Source: Tenacibaculum finnmarkense genomovar ulcerans (GTDB taxonomy: Bacteria > Bacteroidota > Bacteroidia > Flavobacteriales > Flavobacteriaceae). From it: DNA of 64,000 nt. The position numbers were made by a program, and so were the translations under genes. The notes under the pieces were generated by a model, which had not been told where the DNA came from, searched no databases, and was given only the letters and a program-made list of their open reading frames with translations. The stretch covers positions 172,300 through 236,299 of the forward strand of contig NZ_OENE01000015.1 of NCBI RefSeq assembly GCF_900239495.1, in the 5' to 3' direction. Positions 53,622 to 62,480 of the stretch are shown here, one piece after another. Position 1 is the first letter of the stretch; each line of letters begins with the position of its first letter.

Positions 53622-55481
53622 ATGAAAAAAATTATACTTGGATTCGTTTCCTTAGCTTTATTCGCTAGCTGTTCGACCTATAAATCGATACAAAAAAACA
53701 ACCAAACCATTGCGGTAAACATCGATTTAAATACGGTTGTTGATGATAAAATAATGGTTGCTATAAATCCACAGAAAATAAAAGAAGAAACTGTAATTTA
53801 TAATATTCCTGCAATTGTTCCAGGAACCTACACCATGAGTAATTATGGGAAGTTTGTTTCAGATTTTAAAGCTTTTGATTATAACGGAAAAGAATTAGCG
53901 ATTCAAAAACTAAACGAAAACTCTTGGCAAATTAACAATGCCAAAAACATGGATAAAATATCGTATTGGGTTGATGATACCTTTGATTCAAAAAAAGACC
54001 ATAATATCTATGTAATGGCAGGTACAAATATTGAAGAAGACAAAAATTTCTTATTAAATTTACCTGGTTTTATTGGTTATTTTAATGATAAAAAAGAATT
54101 GCCTTATCAAATTTCAATAACGCATCCTACCCATTTATACGAAACCTCATCATTAATCAATAAAAACACCTCAAAAACTGATAACGGTAAAGATGTGTTT
54201 TTAGCACCTCGATATGATGAAATTTCAGACAATCCGATTATGTATGCGCCACTTAATAACGTGAGTTTTACGGTGAACGGAATTGAAGTAAATTTAGCTA
54301 TTTATTCGCCTAACAACGCGCACAAAGCAACCGATTTAAAGGAGGCTTTAAAAACAATGATGACCGCTCAAACCAACTTTTTAAAAGGTTTTGAAACTAC
54401 AAATGAATACAATGTTTTAGTCTATTTATTTGATCCTGAAATGTATAAATTTCAAGGATATGGCGCTTTAGAACATAGGTCTTCTACAACGGTTGTCTAT
54501 CCTGAAACCATGAGCAAAAAACAATTTGCTAGCAATATGATTAACGGAACAGTATCCCACGAATTTTTCCATATTGTTTCTCCGTTATCTGTACATTCTG
54601 AAGAAATTCATTCTTTTGATTTTAACCAAGCAAAAATGTCAGAACATTTATGGATGTACGAAGGAATGACCGAATATTTTGCCAATCTTTTTCAGGTAAA
54701 TCAAGGTTTAATTTCTGAAGATGAATTTATCAATGAAATGAATTCAAAAATTGCTGGGTCATTAAATTATAACGATGCCATGTCTTTTACCAAAATGAGT
54801 AAAAACATTTTAGAACCTAAATATGCTAAAAACTACAATAATGTATATCAGAAAGGCGCATTAATAGGTATGTGTTTAGATATTATTTTAAGAGAAGAAA
54901 GCAACGGAACCTACGGAGTTCGAAACTTAATGCTTGATTTATCTAAAAAATACGGAAAAAATAAGGCCTTTAAAGATGAAAATATTATTGCTGAAATTGT
55001 AAAAATGACCTACCCTACTGTTGGCGAATTTTTCAAAAATCATGTACAAGGCGCTACGCCAATTAACTACGCTACTTATTTTGAAAAAGTGGGGGTTAAA
55101 AACCAAACAAAAACAGAAAATTCAGCCTATTTTATCGATTCAAAAGGACAGCCTTTTATTTCTGTAAATAGTAATAAAAAAGTATTTTTTACCATCAGAA
55201 CAAACTCAGCATTAACAGCCTTAGGTATTAAAGCTGGCGATGTTTTAGAAAGCGTTAATAATGAAAAAATATCATTAGAAAACATCCGTCCTATTTTAGG
55301 AAAAACAATGCAATGGAAACAAGGCGATATTATAAAATTAGACGTTACTAGAAACGGAAAACTTTTAAAATTATCAGCAAATTACACACAGCCAACTACT
55401 AAAAGTACTGGTTTAGTTCTTGAAAAATTATCTGCGGATAACAAAAAAGTAATTTTAAGAAACGCTTGGTTAAAAAACTAA
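53622..55481 (+). CDS. M61 family metallopeptidase with PDZ domain, lipoprotein
   Basis: 619 residues. Lipoprotein signal (GFVSLALFASCSTY, Cys17), an N-terminal beta-sandwich domain with VPGTYTMSNYGKFVSDFKAF typical of M61, the gluzincin catalytic domain with HEFFH (313-317) and downstream EGMTEYFANLF supplying the third ligand, and a C-terminal PDZ domain (about 510-590, with LGIKAGDVLESVNNEKI). M61 enzymes are glycyl aminopeptidases; here it would act on peptides outside the inner membrane. Own terminator. It starts a run of three exported hydrolases. Confidence 0.9.
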   Translation: MKKIILGFVSLALFASCSTYKSIQKNNQTIAVNIDLNTVVDDKIMVAINPQKIKEETVIYNIPAIVPGTYTMSNYGKFVSDFKAFDYNGKELAIQKLNENSWQINNAKNMDKISYWVDDTFDSKKDHNIYVMAGTNIEEDKNFLLNLPGFIGYFNDKKELPYQISITHPTHLYETSSLINKNTSKTDNGKDVFLAPRYDEISDNPIMYAPLNNVSFTVNGIEVNLAIYSPNNAHKATDLKEALKTMMTAQTNFLKGFETTNEYNVLVYLFDPEMYKFQGYGALEHRSSTTVVYPETMSKKQFASNMINGTVSHEFFHIVSPLSVHSEEIHSFDFNQAKMSEHLWMYEGMTEYFANLFQVNQGLISEDEFINEMNSKIAGSLNYNDAMSFTKMSKNILEPKYAKNYNNVYQKGALIGMCLDIILREESNGTYGVRNLMLDLSKKYGKNKAFKDENIIAEIVKMTYPTVGEFFKNHVQGATPINYATYFEKVGVKNQTKTENSAYFIDSKGQPFISVNSNKKVFFTIRTNSALTALGIKAGDVLESVNNEKISLENIRPILGKTMQWKQGDIIKLDVTRNGKLLKLSANYTQPTTKSTGLVLEKLSADNKKVILRNAWLKN

Positions 55482-55511
55482 CAAAAGCGATTTCACTATT
55501 CTATAATTCAC

Positions 55512-55541
55512 AAAAAAGACAGCTAATTAGCTGTCTTTTTT
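55512..55541 (+). terminator. Intrinsic terminator after the M61 gene
   Basis: AAAAAAGACAGCTAA / TTAGCTGTCTTTTTT, a 15-bp near-perfect hairpin with T-run. Confidence 0.9.
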
Positions 55542-55631
55542 ATTTAAAATACCATTTACTTTAACATTTAATTAATATTTTACAAATAGCAATTTAATAA
55601 TTTCGATAAATTTTTTTAAAACCCTTTATTT

Positions 55632-58124
55632 ATGATAAAAAAAATATTCTTCCAGCTACTTCTTGTAGTTTTTTGCATCAGCTTTTCATCCCAAGCAAAT
55701 GCACAATGGTTCAAAAAGAAAAAAAACAAGAAAGAAATAAGCAAGGCAAAACCAAAGCCCGATAAAAATGCTATAAAACCCTATAGCAAAGTGGTTACTG
55801 AAAAATTCAGCACCGACAACGGGTTATTTAAAGTACATCAAAAAGAACAGCAATTTTTATTCGAAATTCCTGATTCGTTACTTAACCGTGAAATGTTAAT
55901 GGTTACTAGAATTGCTAAAACAGCCAGCGGTGTTGGTTTTGGTGGTGGAAAACAAAACACACAAGTGTTGCGTTGGCAAAAAAAGCAAAAAAATATTTTA
56001 CTAAAAGTAGTTTCTTATAATGTGGTTGCCGACAGCCTGCTTCCTGTTCATAAAGCCGTGGTAAACTCTAACTTTGAGCCAATTTTATACTCTTTTCCTA
56101 TAAAAGCATTTAGCAAAGATTCAACCGCTACGGTAATCGATGTTTCTTCTTTATTTAAAACCGATGTAAAAGCGATTGGCTTCCCTCAAAGAAGCAGAAA
56201 AGAATACAAAATTTCTAAAATGGATGCAAAGCGCTCTTATATTGAACGCATTAGCAGTTATCCTAAAAATATTGAAGTTCGACACGTAAAAACCTACGTT
56301 TCTAGCGCCGCACCTGCTAATAAAAGTGTTGGTGCTATTTCAATGGAATTGAGTAATTCAATGATTTTATTACCTAAAAAACCAATGAAACGCCGTTATT
56401 TTGATCAGCGTGTAGGATGGTTTGCCAGGTCGCAAACTGATTACGGTTTAGACGCTCAAAAAAGTAAATCTGTAAAATATCTTGACAGATGGCGTTTAGA
56501 AGTTAAAGAACAAGACCTTGAAAAATTCAACAACGGTGAATTGGTTGAACCTAAAAAACAAATTGTTTATTATATTGATGATGCCACTCCAAAACAATGG
56601 CGTAAATACATCAAACAAGGAATAAATGATTGGCAAGTAGCCTTTGAAGCCGCTGGTTTTAAAAATGCAATTATCGCAAAAGATGCGCCTACAAAGCAAG
56701 AAAACCCTGATTGGAGCCCTGAAGATGTACGTTATTCTGTAGTACGTTATTTAGCCTCGCCAATTCCGAATGCCAACGGTCCTCATGTAAGCGACCCTCG
56801 TTCTGGAGAAATTTTAGAATCGGATGTTAACTGGTATCATAATGTAATGACTTTATTGCACGATTGGTATTTTATTCAAACTGCCGCTATAAATCCTGAT
56901 GCTAGAAGCATGGAATTTAAAGAAGAAACTATGGGACGCTTAATTCGTTTTGTTTCGTCTCACGAAGTTGGGCACACCCTTGGATTGCCTCATAATATGG
57001 GAAGTTCAGTAGCCTATCCTGTTGACTCTTTACGTTCGGCAAGCTTTACTAAAAAATACGGAACAGCGCCATCAATTATGGATTATGCTCGTTTTAATTA
57101 CATCGCGCAGCCTGAAGATAAAGGCGTTGCTTTAATGCCAAATATTGGGCTTTACGATAAATATGCCATCAGTTGGGGATATCGTCCGATAGTAAATACA
57201 TCGGCTAAAGACGAAAAGAAAACCTTAAATAAGTGGATTCTTGACAAAGCAGATAATCCTATTTATAGGTTCGGACATCAGCAAGTTGTAAATGTTATCG
57301 ACCCGAGTTCACAAACAGAAGATTTAGGTGATAATGCTATAAAAGCAAGTGCTTATGGTATTAAAAACCTACAACGTATTTTACCAAATTTAGAAAAATG
57401 GACGACTAAAGATGGCGAAAATTACGACGAATTAAAAACCATGTACGGGCAATTACTAGGGCAATTTAATCGCTACATGGGGCATGTAAGTTCTAATATT
57501 GGTGGTGTTTACGAAAATTACAAAACCGCAAATCAAAATGGCGCTGTATATACACATGTTTCTAAAAATCATCAGAAAAATGCCTTGAAATTTGTAAACG
57601 AGCAATTATTTAACACGCCTACTTGGTTATTAGATAAAAATATTTTTGATAAAATACAATTTTCAGGTGCTGATCAGCGTATTAGAAAATTACAAACAAG
57701 AACCTTAAATCGTATTTTAAAAACCGGTAGAATGACGCGTTTAATTGAAAACGAAACCTTAAACGGCGCAAAAGCCTACACCCTTGTAAATATGATGCAA
57801 GATTTGCGCAAAGGAATTTGGAGCGAATTATACAGTCGTAAAACCATTGATGCGTACCGCCGAAATTTACAACGTGCTCATTTAGATCGTTTAGATTTTT
57901 TATTAAACAAAGCTAAAAATCAAAAAGGACATAATAACGGCGGATATTTTAAGCAAACCGCGGTAAACATTAGCCAATCGGATATTAAATCGGTTGTTAG
58001 AGGCGAATTAAAACGTTTAAAAACAGATGCTAAAAGAGCTTTAAGTATTGCTAAAAACAATATTTCTCGTTATCATTTACAAGATGTTTTAGATAGAATC
58101 GAAAGTATTTTAGATCCTAAATAA
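55632..58124 (+). CDS. Zinc-dependent metalloprotease, DUF5117/DUF5118 type, exported
   Basis: 830 residues with a signal peptide (LLVVFCISFSSQANAQ) and a Lys-rich linker. DUF5118 and DUF5117 regions (about 45-420), then the metzincin-like zinc site HEVGHTLGLPH (444-454) and a downstream Met-turn-like SIMDYARFNY; the C-terminal part (about 580-830) is helical. Such proteases are frequent in Bacteroidota and act in the periplasm or on the surface; substrates are unknown. The gap to the next gene (58125-58611) contains repeats only. Confidence 0.88.
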   Translation: MIKKIFFQLLLVVFCISFSSQANAQWFKKKKNKKEISKAKPKPDKNAIKPYSKVVTEKFSTDNGLFKVHQKEQQFLFEIPDSLLNREMLMVTRIAKTASGVGFGGGKQNTQVLRWQKKQKNILLKVVSYNVVADSLLPVHKAVVNSNFEPILYSFPIKAFSKDSTATVIDVSSLFKTDVKAIGFPQRSRKEYKISKMDAKRSYIERISSYPKNIEVRHVKTYVSSAAPANKSVGAISMELSNSMILLPKKPMKRRYFDQRVGWFARSQTDYGLDAQKSKSVKYLDRWRLEVKEQDLEKFNNGELVEPKKQIVYYIDDATPKQWRKYIKQGINDWQVAFEAAGFKNAIIAKDAPTKQENPDWSPEDVRYSVVRYLASPIPNANGPHVSDPRSGEILESDVNWYHNVMTLLHDWYFIQTAAINPDARSMEFKEETMGRLIRFVSSHEVGHTLGLPHNMGSSVAYPVDSLRSASFTKKYGTAPSIMDYARFNYIAQPEDKGVALMPNIGLYDKYAISWGYRPIVNTSAKDEKKTLNKWILDKADNPIYRFGHQQVVNVIDPSSQTEDLGDNAIKASAYGIKNLQRILPNLEKWTTKDGENYDELKTMYGQLLGQFNRYMGHVSSNIGGVYENYKTANQNGAVYTHVSKNHQKNALKFVNEQLFNTPTWLLDKNIFDKIQFSGADQRIRKLQTRTLNRILKTGRMTRLIENETLNGAKAYTLVNMMQDLRKGIWSELYSRKTIDAYRRNLQRAHLDRLDFLLNKAKNQKGHNNGGYFKQTAVNISQSDIKSVVRGELKRLKTDAKRALSIAKNNISRYHLQDVLDRIESILDPK

Positions 58125-58150
58125 GCTGTTTTTATCTTTTAAAATTATTT

Positions 58151-58243
58151 GAAGCTATTTCCCGCTTTCCGCACTCGCTTTTTTTATTTTTTCGAAAAGA
58201 AAAAACAAAAAAGAGCTCAAACAATTGCTCAATCGGGGCTAGG
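58151..58243 (-). repeat. Hairpin repeat element, copy 3 (inverted)
   Basis: Inverted copy of the elements at 14551 and 33427: GAAGCTATTTCCCGCTTTCC at the left and CAATCGGGGCTAGGG at the right. It has lost two bases of the distal arm, so its outer stem is imperfect. Confidence 0.75.
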
Positions 58244-58289
58244 GATTTTTAGATACTTTTAAAATATAGAAGATACTATATAAAGTTTT

Positions 58290-58517
58290 TAGAGCCTATT
58301 TTAATTTTATTGCAAAAACCAATAAAGAAACTGTCAGTTCGAGTGATTTTTTTCCTTCAAAAAAATTGTATCGAGAACTTTTTTAGTATAAAATTCATCA
58401 AAAAAAAGCTAAAAAACACGGCAAATCAGGATGCGAACCTGAACTAAATTCAGGTTGACGAATGCGATTCCTTATTTTTCTGTGATATTTTTTTCAGATG
58501 AATTAAACAGGTTCTAA
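58290..58517 (+). repeat. MITE-like repeat, copy 6
   Basis: Starts TAGAGCCTATTTTAATTT and ends TTCAGATGAATTAAACAGG. It holds CTGTCAGTTCGAGTGATT with TTGTATCGAGAAC, and ACGGCAAATCAGGATGCGAA with a CCTGAACTAAATTCAGG dyad; the distal arm of the first dyad is missing. It lies 46 bp after the hairpin repeat. Confidence 0.75.
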
Positions 58518-58527
58518 AACCTTTCCT

Positions 58528-58576
58528 AGAAGTTGTATCGAAGCTGATTTTTAAAATCGGTTTCAATACAACTTCT
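58528..58576 (+). promoter_or_regulatory. Long hairpin before the S15 hydrolase gene
   Basis: Arms of 24 nt (AGAAGTTGTATCGAAGCTGA... and its complement ending ATACAACTTCT), three mismatches of which some allow G-U pairs, almost no loop; followed by TTTTA. Either a strong terminator or a structured leader; it lies 35 bp before the next ATG. Confidence 0.55.
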
Positions 58577-58611
58577 TTTATTTATATTTACTCCCTAAAT
58601 AACAAAACTGC

Positions 58612-60588
58612 ATGAAACTACTCCTTAAATTCTCCATCATTTTAGTATTGCTAATTAGTAGCTGTACACCAAAAAATGCTGTAAAAACAGCAACATCCGA
58701 AGTAAAAACATCCGAAGCAAAAAAAGCGGTTAAAAACACCTATGTAAAAGACAACTTCACTAAAAAAGAAGTAAAAATTACCATGCGTGATGGTGCAAAA
58801 TTACACACCACTATTTACACGCCAAAAGACACTACAAAAACATATCCTATTTTATTACAACGAACGCCGTATAGTTGTCGTCCTTACGGAAAAGATGCTT
58901 TCAAAACCAGAATTGCCCCCAACCCTATTTTAATGAAACAAGGGAATATTGTAGTGTATCAAGATGTTCGTGGGCGTTGGATGAGCGAAGGCGTTTACGA
59001 CAATATGCGTGCGTACATTCCTAATAAAAAAGCCAAACAAACCGATGAAACCAGCGATACTTTTGATACCATTGATTGGTTAGTTAAAAACACTGCCAAT
59101 AACAACGGAAAGGTTGGAACTTGGGGAACTTCCTACCCTGGGCATTACGCAACTATTTCAGCAATTGACGCGCATCCTGCATTAAAAGCAGCATCTCCAC
59201 AGGCTTGTATTGGCGATTTCTTTTTTGATGATTTTCATCATAATGGCGCATTTATGCTAAGTTATTTTAACGCAATTCCATTATTCGGAACTTATAAAGA
59301 CCAGCCTACAGATTCGTCTTGGTATTCTTTTCCGAAGATGAAAACAAAAGACCAATATCAGTTTTTTTTAGACAAAGGTCCTTTAAAAAATTTAAACGAA
59401 TATTTTCAATATGATACATTAGATGCTAAAATTGCCTCTAAAACTAGTAACGATAAAAACAAAATTGATGATTTTTTCTGGAAAGAAATCGTAGAACATC
59501 CTAATTACGATTCAATTTGGCAAAGCAAAGGAATTATTCAACATTTAAACAAAGTTCCTTCAACAGTAGCCACGATGATTGTTGGTGGATTGTTTGATGC
59601 CGAAGATTTATACGGTCCTTTAGAAACCTATAAAAATATTGAAAAACATCAACCAAATAATTACAATACCTTAGTTTTTGGTCCTTGGGATCACGGCGGA
59701 TGGTCTCGAAATAAAGTAGCCAATAAAGTTGGAAATTACTATTTTGGAGATTCTATTTCGCTTAATTTTCAGAAAAATATCGAAACGAAGTTTTTCAATC
59801 ATTTCTTAAAAGGAAACGGTTCAAAAAATAGTGGATTACCAGAAGCTTATGTTTTTGATTCAGGAAAAAAACAATGGAAATCATACGATGTTTGGCCTCC
59901 AAAAAACACAAAAAAGCAGTCATTTTTCTTATCAGAAAATCAAGAATTAACTGCGGATAAAAAGAAAACTAAAAAAGGGAATTCAAAAACAACATTTGTA
60001 AGTGATTTAAAACATCCTGTTCCTTATTCACAAGATATAAAAACAGTTTTCACACCAAGAAAATACATGACCGACGATCAGCGTTTTGCTGCTCGAAGAC
60101 CTGATGTATTAGTTTTTCAAACAGAAATTTTATCCGAAGATTTTACTTTAGCAGGAGATATTTTAGCAAAATTAAAAGTAGCAACTACAGGTTCAGCTGC
60201 CGATTGGATTGTAAAAGTTATTGATGTGCATCCTTCTGATTTAAAAAATGATAATAAAGATATGCAAACGCATTTAAAATTGAGTAATTATCATATGATG
60301 GTTCGTAGTGAAGTGATGCGTGGGCGTTTTAGAAATAGTTTTTCGAAACCTGAACCGTTTACTCCAAACAAAAAAACAGCTGTTAATATTAAATTACAAG
60401 ATGTTTTTCACACCTTTAAAAAAGGGCATAAATTACAAATTCAAGTGCAAAGTACCTGGTTTCCTTTAATCGATTTGAATCCGCAAACCTATGTAGATAA
60501 TATTTATAAAGCTGATAAAAAAGATTTCAAAAACCAAACGCATACTGTTTTTTCAGATTCTAGTATTGAGTTTTCTGTGTTGGAATAA
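58612..60588 (+). CDS. CocE/NonD family S15 hydrolase, lipoprotein
   Basis: 658 residues. Lipoprotein signal (ILVLLISSCTP, Cys18), alpha/beta hydrolase with nucleophile Ser174 in GTWGTSYPGHYA, acid in VGGLFDAEDLYGP and His in FGPWDHGGWSR, then a C-terminal jelly-roll domain (XRYSET fold; about 480-650). Family members are X-Pro dipeptidyl-peptidases, cocaine esterase or amino-ester/glutaryl acylases; acyl or peptide bonds are both possible. It acts outside the inner membrane and follows two exported peptidases, consistent with peptide scavenging. Confidence 0.88.
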   Translation: MKLLLKFSIILVLLISSCTPKNAVKTATSEVKTSEAKKAVKNTYVKDNFTKKEVKITMRDGAKLHTTIYTPKDTTKTYPILLQRTPYSCRPYGKDAFKTRIAPNPILMKQGNIVVYQDVRGRWMSEGVYDNMRAYIPNKKAKQTDETSDTFDTIDWLVKNTANNNGKVGTWGTSYPGHYATISAIDAHPALKAASPQACIGDFFFDDFHHNGAFMLSYFNAIPLFGTYKDQPTDSSWYSFPKMKTKDQYQFFLDKGPLKNLNEYFQYDTLDAKIASKTSNDKNKIDDFFWKEIVEHPNYDSIWQSKGIIQHLNKVPSTVATMIVGGLFDAEDLYGPLETYKNIEKHQPNNYNTLVFGPWDHGGWSRNKVANKVGNYYFGDSISLNFQKNIETKFFNHFLKGNGSKNSGLPEAYVFDSGKKQWKSYDVWPPKNTKKQSFFLSENQELTADKKKTKKGNSKTTFVSDLKHPVPYSQDIKTVFTPRKYMTDDQRFAARRPDVLVFQTEILSEDFTLAGDILAKLKVATTGSAADWIVKVIDVHPSDLKNDNKDMQTHLKLSNYHMMVRSEVMRGRFRNSFSKPEPFTPNKKTAVNIKLQDVFHTFKKGHKLQIQVQSTWFPLIDLNPQTYVDNIYKADKKDFKNQTHTVFSDSSIEFSVLE

Positions 60589-60635
60589 TATTTTTTGAAG
60601 ATTATTTTTAATGTAATTTTAAGACATTTTTAAGC

Positions 60636-60666
60636 AAAGCCTCGTGATGAAAATCATGGGGTTTTT
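60636..60666 (+). terminator. Weak terminator after the S15 gene
   Basis: AAAGCCTCGTGAT / ATCATGGGGTTTT with G-U pairs, followed by T-run. The rest of 60667-60830 is AT-rich with nothing recognisable. Confidence 0.55.
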
Positions 60667-60830
60667 GTGTTTAAATTAGCTTGATTATTGACTCAAAAAC
60701 AGCTAAATACCTTGTCATAAGATATACATCATTAAAACAATGAAAATATTAACAGTTAGAAGTCTATATTCAACAACTTAAGAAACAAAACAGCTACTTA
60801 GACATAAAAAACACAACTAAAAACACTTTT

Positions 60831-60865
60831 AATATCTCATTATATGATATGTTTTTATATGTTTG
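60831..60865 (+). promoter_or_regulatory. Promoter and dyad upstream of the XRE regulator
   Basis: -7 element TATGTTTG (60858-60865), about 19 bp before the ATG, with an imperfect dyad AATATCTCAT-TATATGATAT (60831-60850) just upstream. A dyad next to the promoter of an XRE gene suggests autoregulation. Confidence 0.45.
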
Positions 60866-60884
60866 CAGTAAGACTTGTAAGTAA

Positions 60885-61082
60885 ATGAATCGAATTAAAG
60901 AGATATTAAAAGAAAAAGGCATTAAACAAACTTGGTTAGCTGAAAAATTAAACAAAAGCTACAATATGATTAATGCGTATGTTCAAAATAGGAGACAACC
61001 AAATTTAGAAGATTTGTTTAAAATTGCCAAAATTCTAGATGTTGATGTTAGACTATTAATTACATCTACAAAAAAACAATAA
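60885..61082 (+). CDS. XRE-type HTH transcriptional regulator
   Basis: 65 residues, a lone HTH_3 domain: helix 1 IKEILKEKG, then IKQTWLAEKLNKS and recognition helix NMINAYVQNRRQPNLEDLFK, and IAKILDVDVRLLI. It is the size of the small XRE repressors found in front of toxin, restriction or defence genes. First gene of a tight three-gene operon (3 bp to the DUF3800 gene), with a dyad upstream. It should bind its own promoter. Confidence 0.88.
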   Translation: MNRIKEILKEKGIKQTWLAEKLNKSYNMINAYVQNRRQPNLEDLFKIAKILDVDVRLLITSTKKQ

Positions 61083-61085
61083 AAT

Positions 61086-61781
61086 ATGAAATTTGAAATT
61101 TATTGTGATGAAAGTGGCTTAGAAGCTCTTGTTGACAAACAAGCTCATGATTATACTGCAATTGGCGGAATATGGATGACTTCAAGTTATAGAGATATTT
61201 TTAAATATAAAATAAAAGAAATAAAAGAAAAACATAAAGTATATGGAGAATTAAAATGGAATAAAGTTTCTCCAAAATTCTATGACTTATATAAGGATAT
61301 TTTAGATTATTTTTTTCAAACACCACAATTAAGATTTAGAACTATAATTATAGATATTTCGAAAGTTGATAATTATAACTTTAGTAATAATGATGTAGAA
61401 TTAGGTTTTTATAAATTTTATTACCAACTTCTTCATCATTGGATATTTGACTTTAATGAATACTCTATATTTTTAGACCATAAAATTAATAGAGATAAAA
61501 ACAGGTTAAAAGATTTAAAAAATGTTCTTGATTTATCTAATTTAACTTCAAGTATTCCTACTCTTCAAGCACTACCTTCAGATGAATCGGTAGCTATTCA
61601 ACTTGCTGACATTTTAACAGGTTTGACAAATGCAAAATTCAACAATAAGACTACAAGTAAAGCAAAAATAGAATTAACAAAATACATTGAAGAAACATAT
61701 TTAGGAAAAGAAATTAGGTCTACGCCTAAATTTCAAGAAAAATTTAATGTGTTTTTAATCAATTTAAATGGTGGTTGGTAA
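61086..61781 (+). CDS. DUF3800 domain protein
   Basis: 231 residues. N-terminal YCDESG (Asp8-Glu9-Ser10-Gly11) followed by IGGIWM, a central DISKVDNYNF and IFLDHKINR (second acidic residue), and near the end SVAIQLADILTGL. This is the DUF3800 layout, an RNase H-like fold with conserved acids that suggest metal-dependent nuclease activity. DUF3800 genes are often near phage or defence genes. It overlaps the next gene by one base (TAATG) and follows the XRE gene by 3 bp, so all three are co-expressed. Actual activity is unproven. Confidence 0.82.
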   Translation: MKFEIYCDESGLEALVDKQAHDYTAIGGIWMTSSYRDIFKYKIKEIKEKHKVYGELKWNKVSPKFYDLYKDILDYFFQTPQLRFRTIIIDISKVDNYNFSNNDVELGFYKFYYQLLHHWIFDFNEYSIFLDHKINRDKNRLKDLKNVLDLSNLTSSIPTLQALPSDESVAIQLADILTGLTNAKFNNKTTSKAKIELTKYIEETYLGKEIRSTPKFQEKFNVFLINLNGGW

Positions 61782-62245
61782 TGTCGTACAAAAAACTAAA
61801 ACCACATAAGATTGAAAAAGAAGAATTAGAGATCAAAATGAGAAACCAATGGAAAGATGTTTATTGTTTGTGTGGAATCAAAACTTTTGACGGAATTGTT
61901 GTTAAGTTTTATGAAGATATGTTCGACCATTGTTTTTATGAAAGTAGAGATAGAAAACATAAAGATAAATCTATTTTATCTTTAAATCGTCTTGAGAAAA
62001 TGTTATGGATTAAAGACACCTTACAAGATGAGAATGCAATTTTAAAAAAAGGTTGGGATACTCAACGAAAAGAATACTATAAAAATAGACGTGTTGCAGT
62101 TGTAAAAGGAAACTATGTTGTTATTGTAATGTTTACGGCTTTACTCAAAGCTAAATTTATTACAGCATATGAAAAAAATGATATTGATAACATTTTGAAT
62201 AGTCCAGATTTTGAGAAAAGTGAAAAATACTTTGGAAAAAATTAA
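61781..62245 (+). CDS. Small conserved-looking protein, possible BECR-fold nuclease
   Basis: 154 residues from the ATG at 61781, which overlaps the preceding TAA (TAATG); the upstream TTG at 61775 is less likely. Features: a CLCGIK segment, DHCFYESRDRKHKD with His and Arg, a DTQRKEYYKNRR segment and a C-terminal hydrophobic strand VVIVMFTALLKAKFITAYEK. The order (His ... Arg ... strand ending in I/V-T-A-Y) recalls the Barnase-EndoU-ColicinE5/D-RelE (BECR) family, which includes many RNase toxins and phage PBECR proteins. This is pattern recognition, not an alignment; it is basic and without a signal peptide. Confidence 0.5.
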   Translation: MSYKKLKPHKIEKEELEIKMRNQWKDVYCLCGIKTFDGIVVKFYEDMFDHCFYESRDRKHKDKSILSLNRLEKMLWIKDTLQDENAILKKGWDTQRKEYYKNRRVAVVKGNYVVIVMFTALLKAKFITAYEKNDIDNILNSPDFEKSEKYFGKN

Positions 62246-62250
62246 GCACA

Positions 62251-62279
62251 AAAAAAACGTTGATTCGGGTTCAACGTTT
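62251..62279 (-). terminator. Terminator of aat
   Basis: AAACGTTGA / TCAACGTTT, 7-nt loop; a T8 run follows on the minus strand. It may also stop the XRE operon. The 200 bp between it and aat (62280-62480) show no gene. Confidence 0.7.
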
Positions 62280-62480
62280 AAGACCTTTGTAAATTCCATA
62301 CCCAAGGTAAAGAACAATGCAAATCTACAACTTATTTTAAACAATGAAAATTTTCAAGCAGAAAACTTGCATATATGATAGCACAACAACAATGCCAGAG
62401 ACTGAACAAAGTGTATCGTTATTGGTATTTCTAGCTAAACCAAAAGTAAGTAGGTTTTTATAAAATACGATAACGAAACC

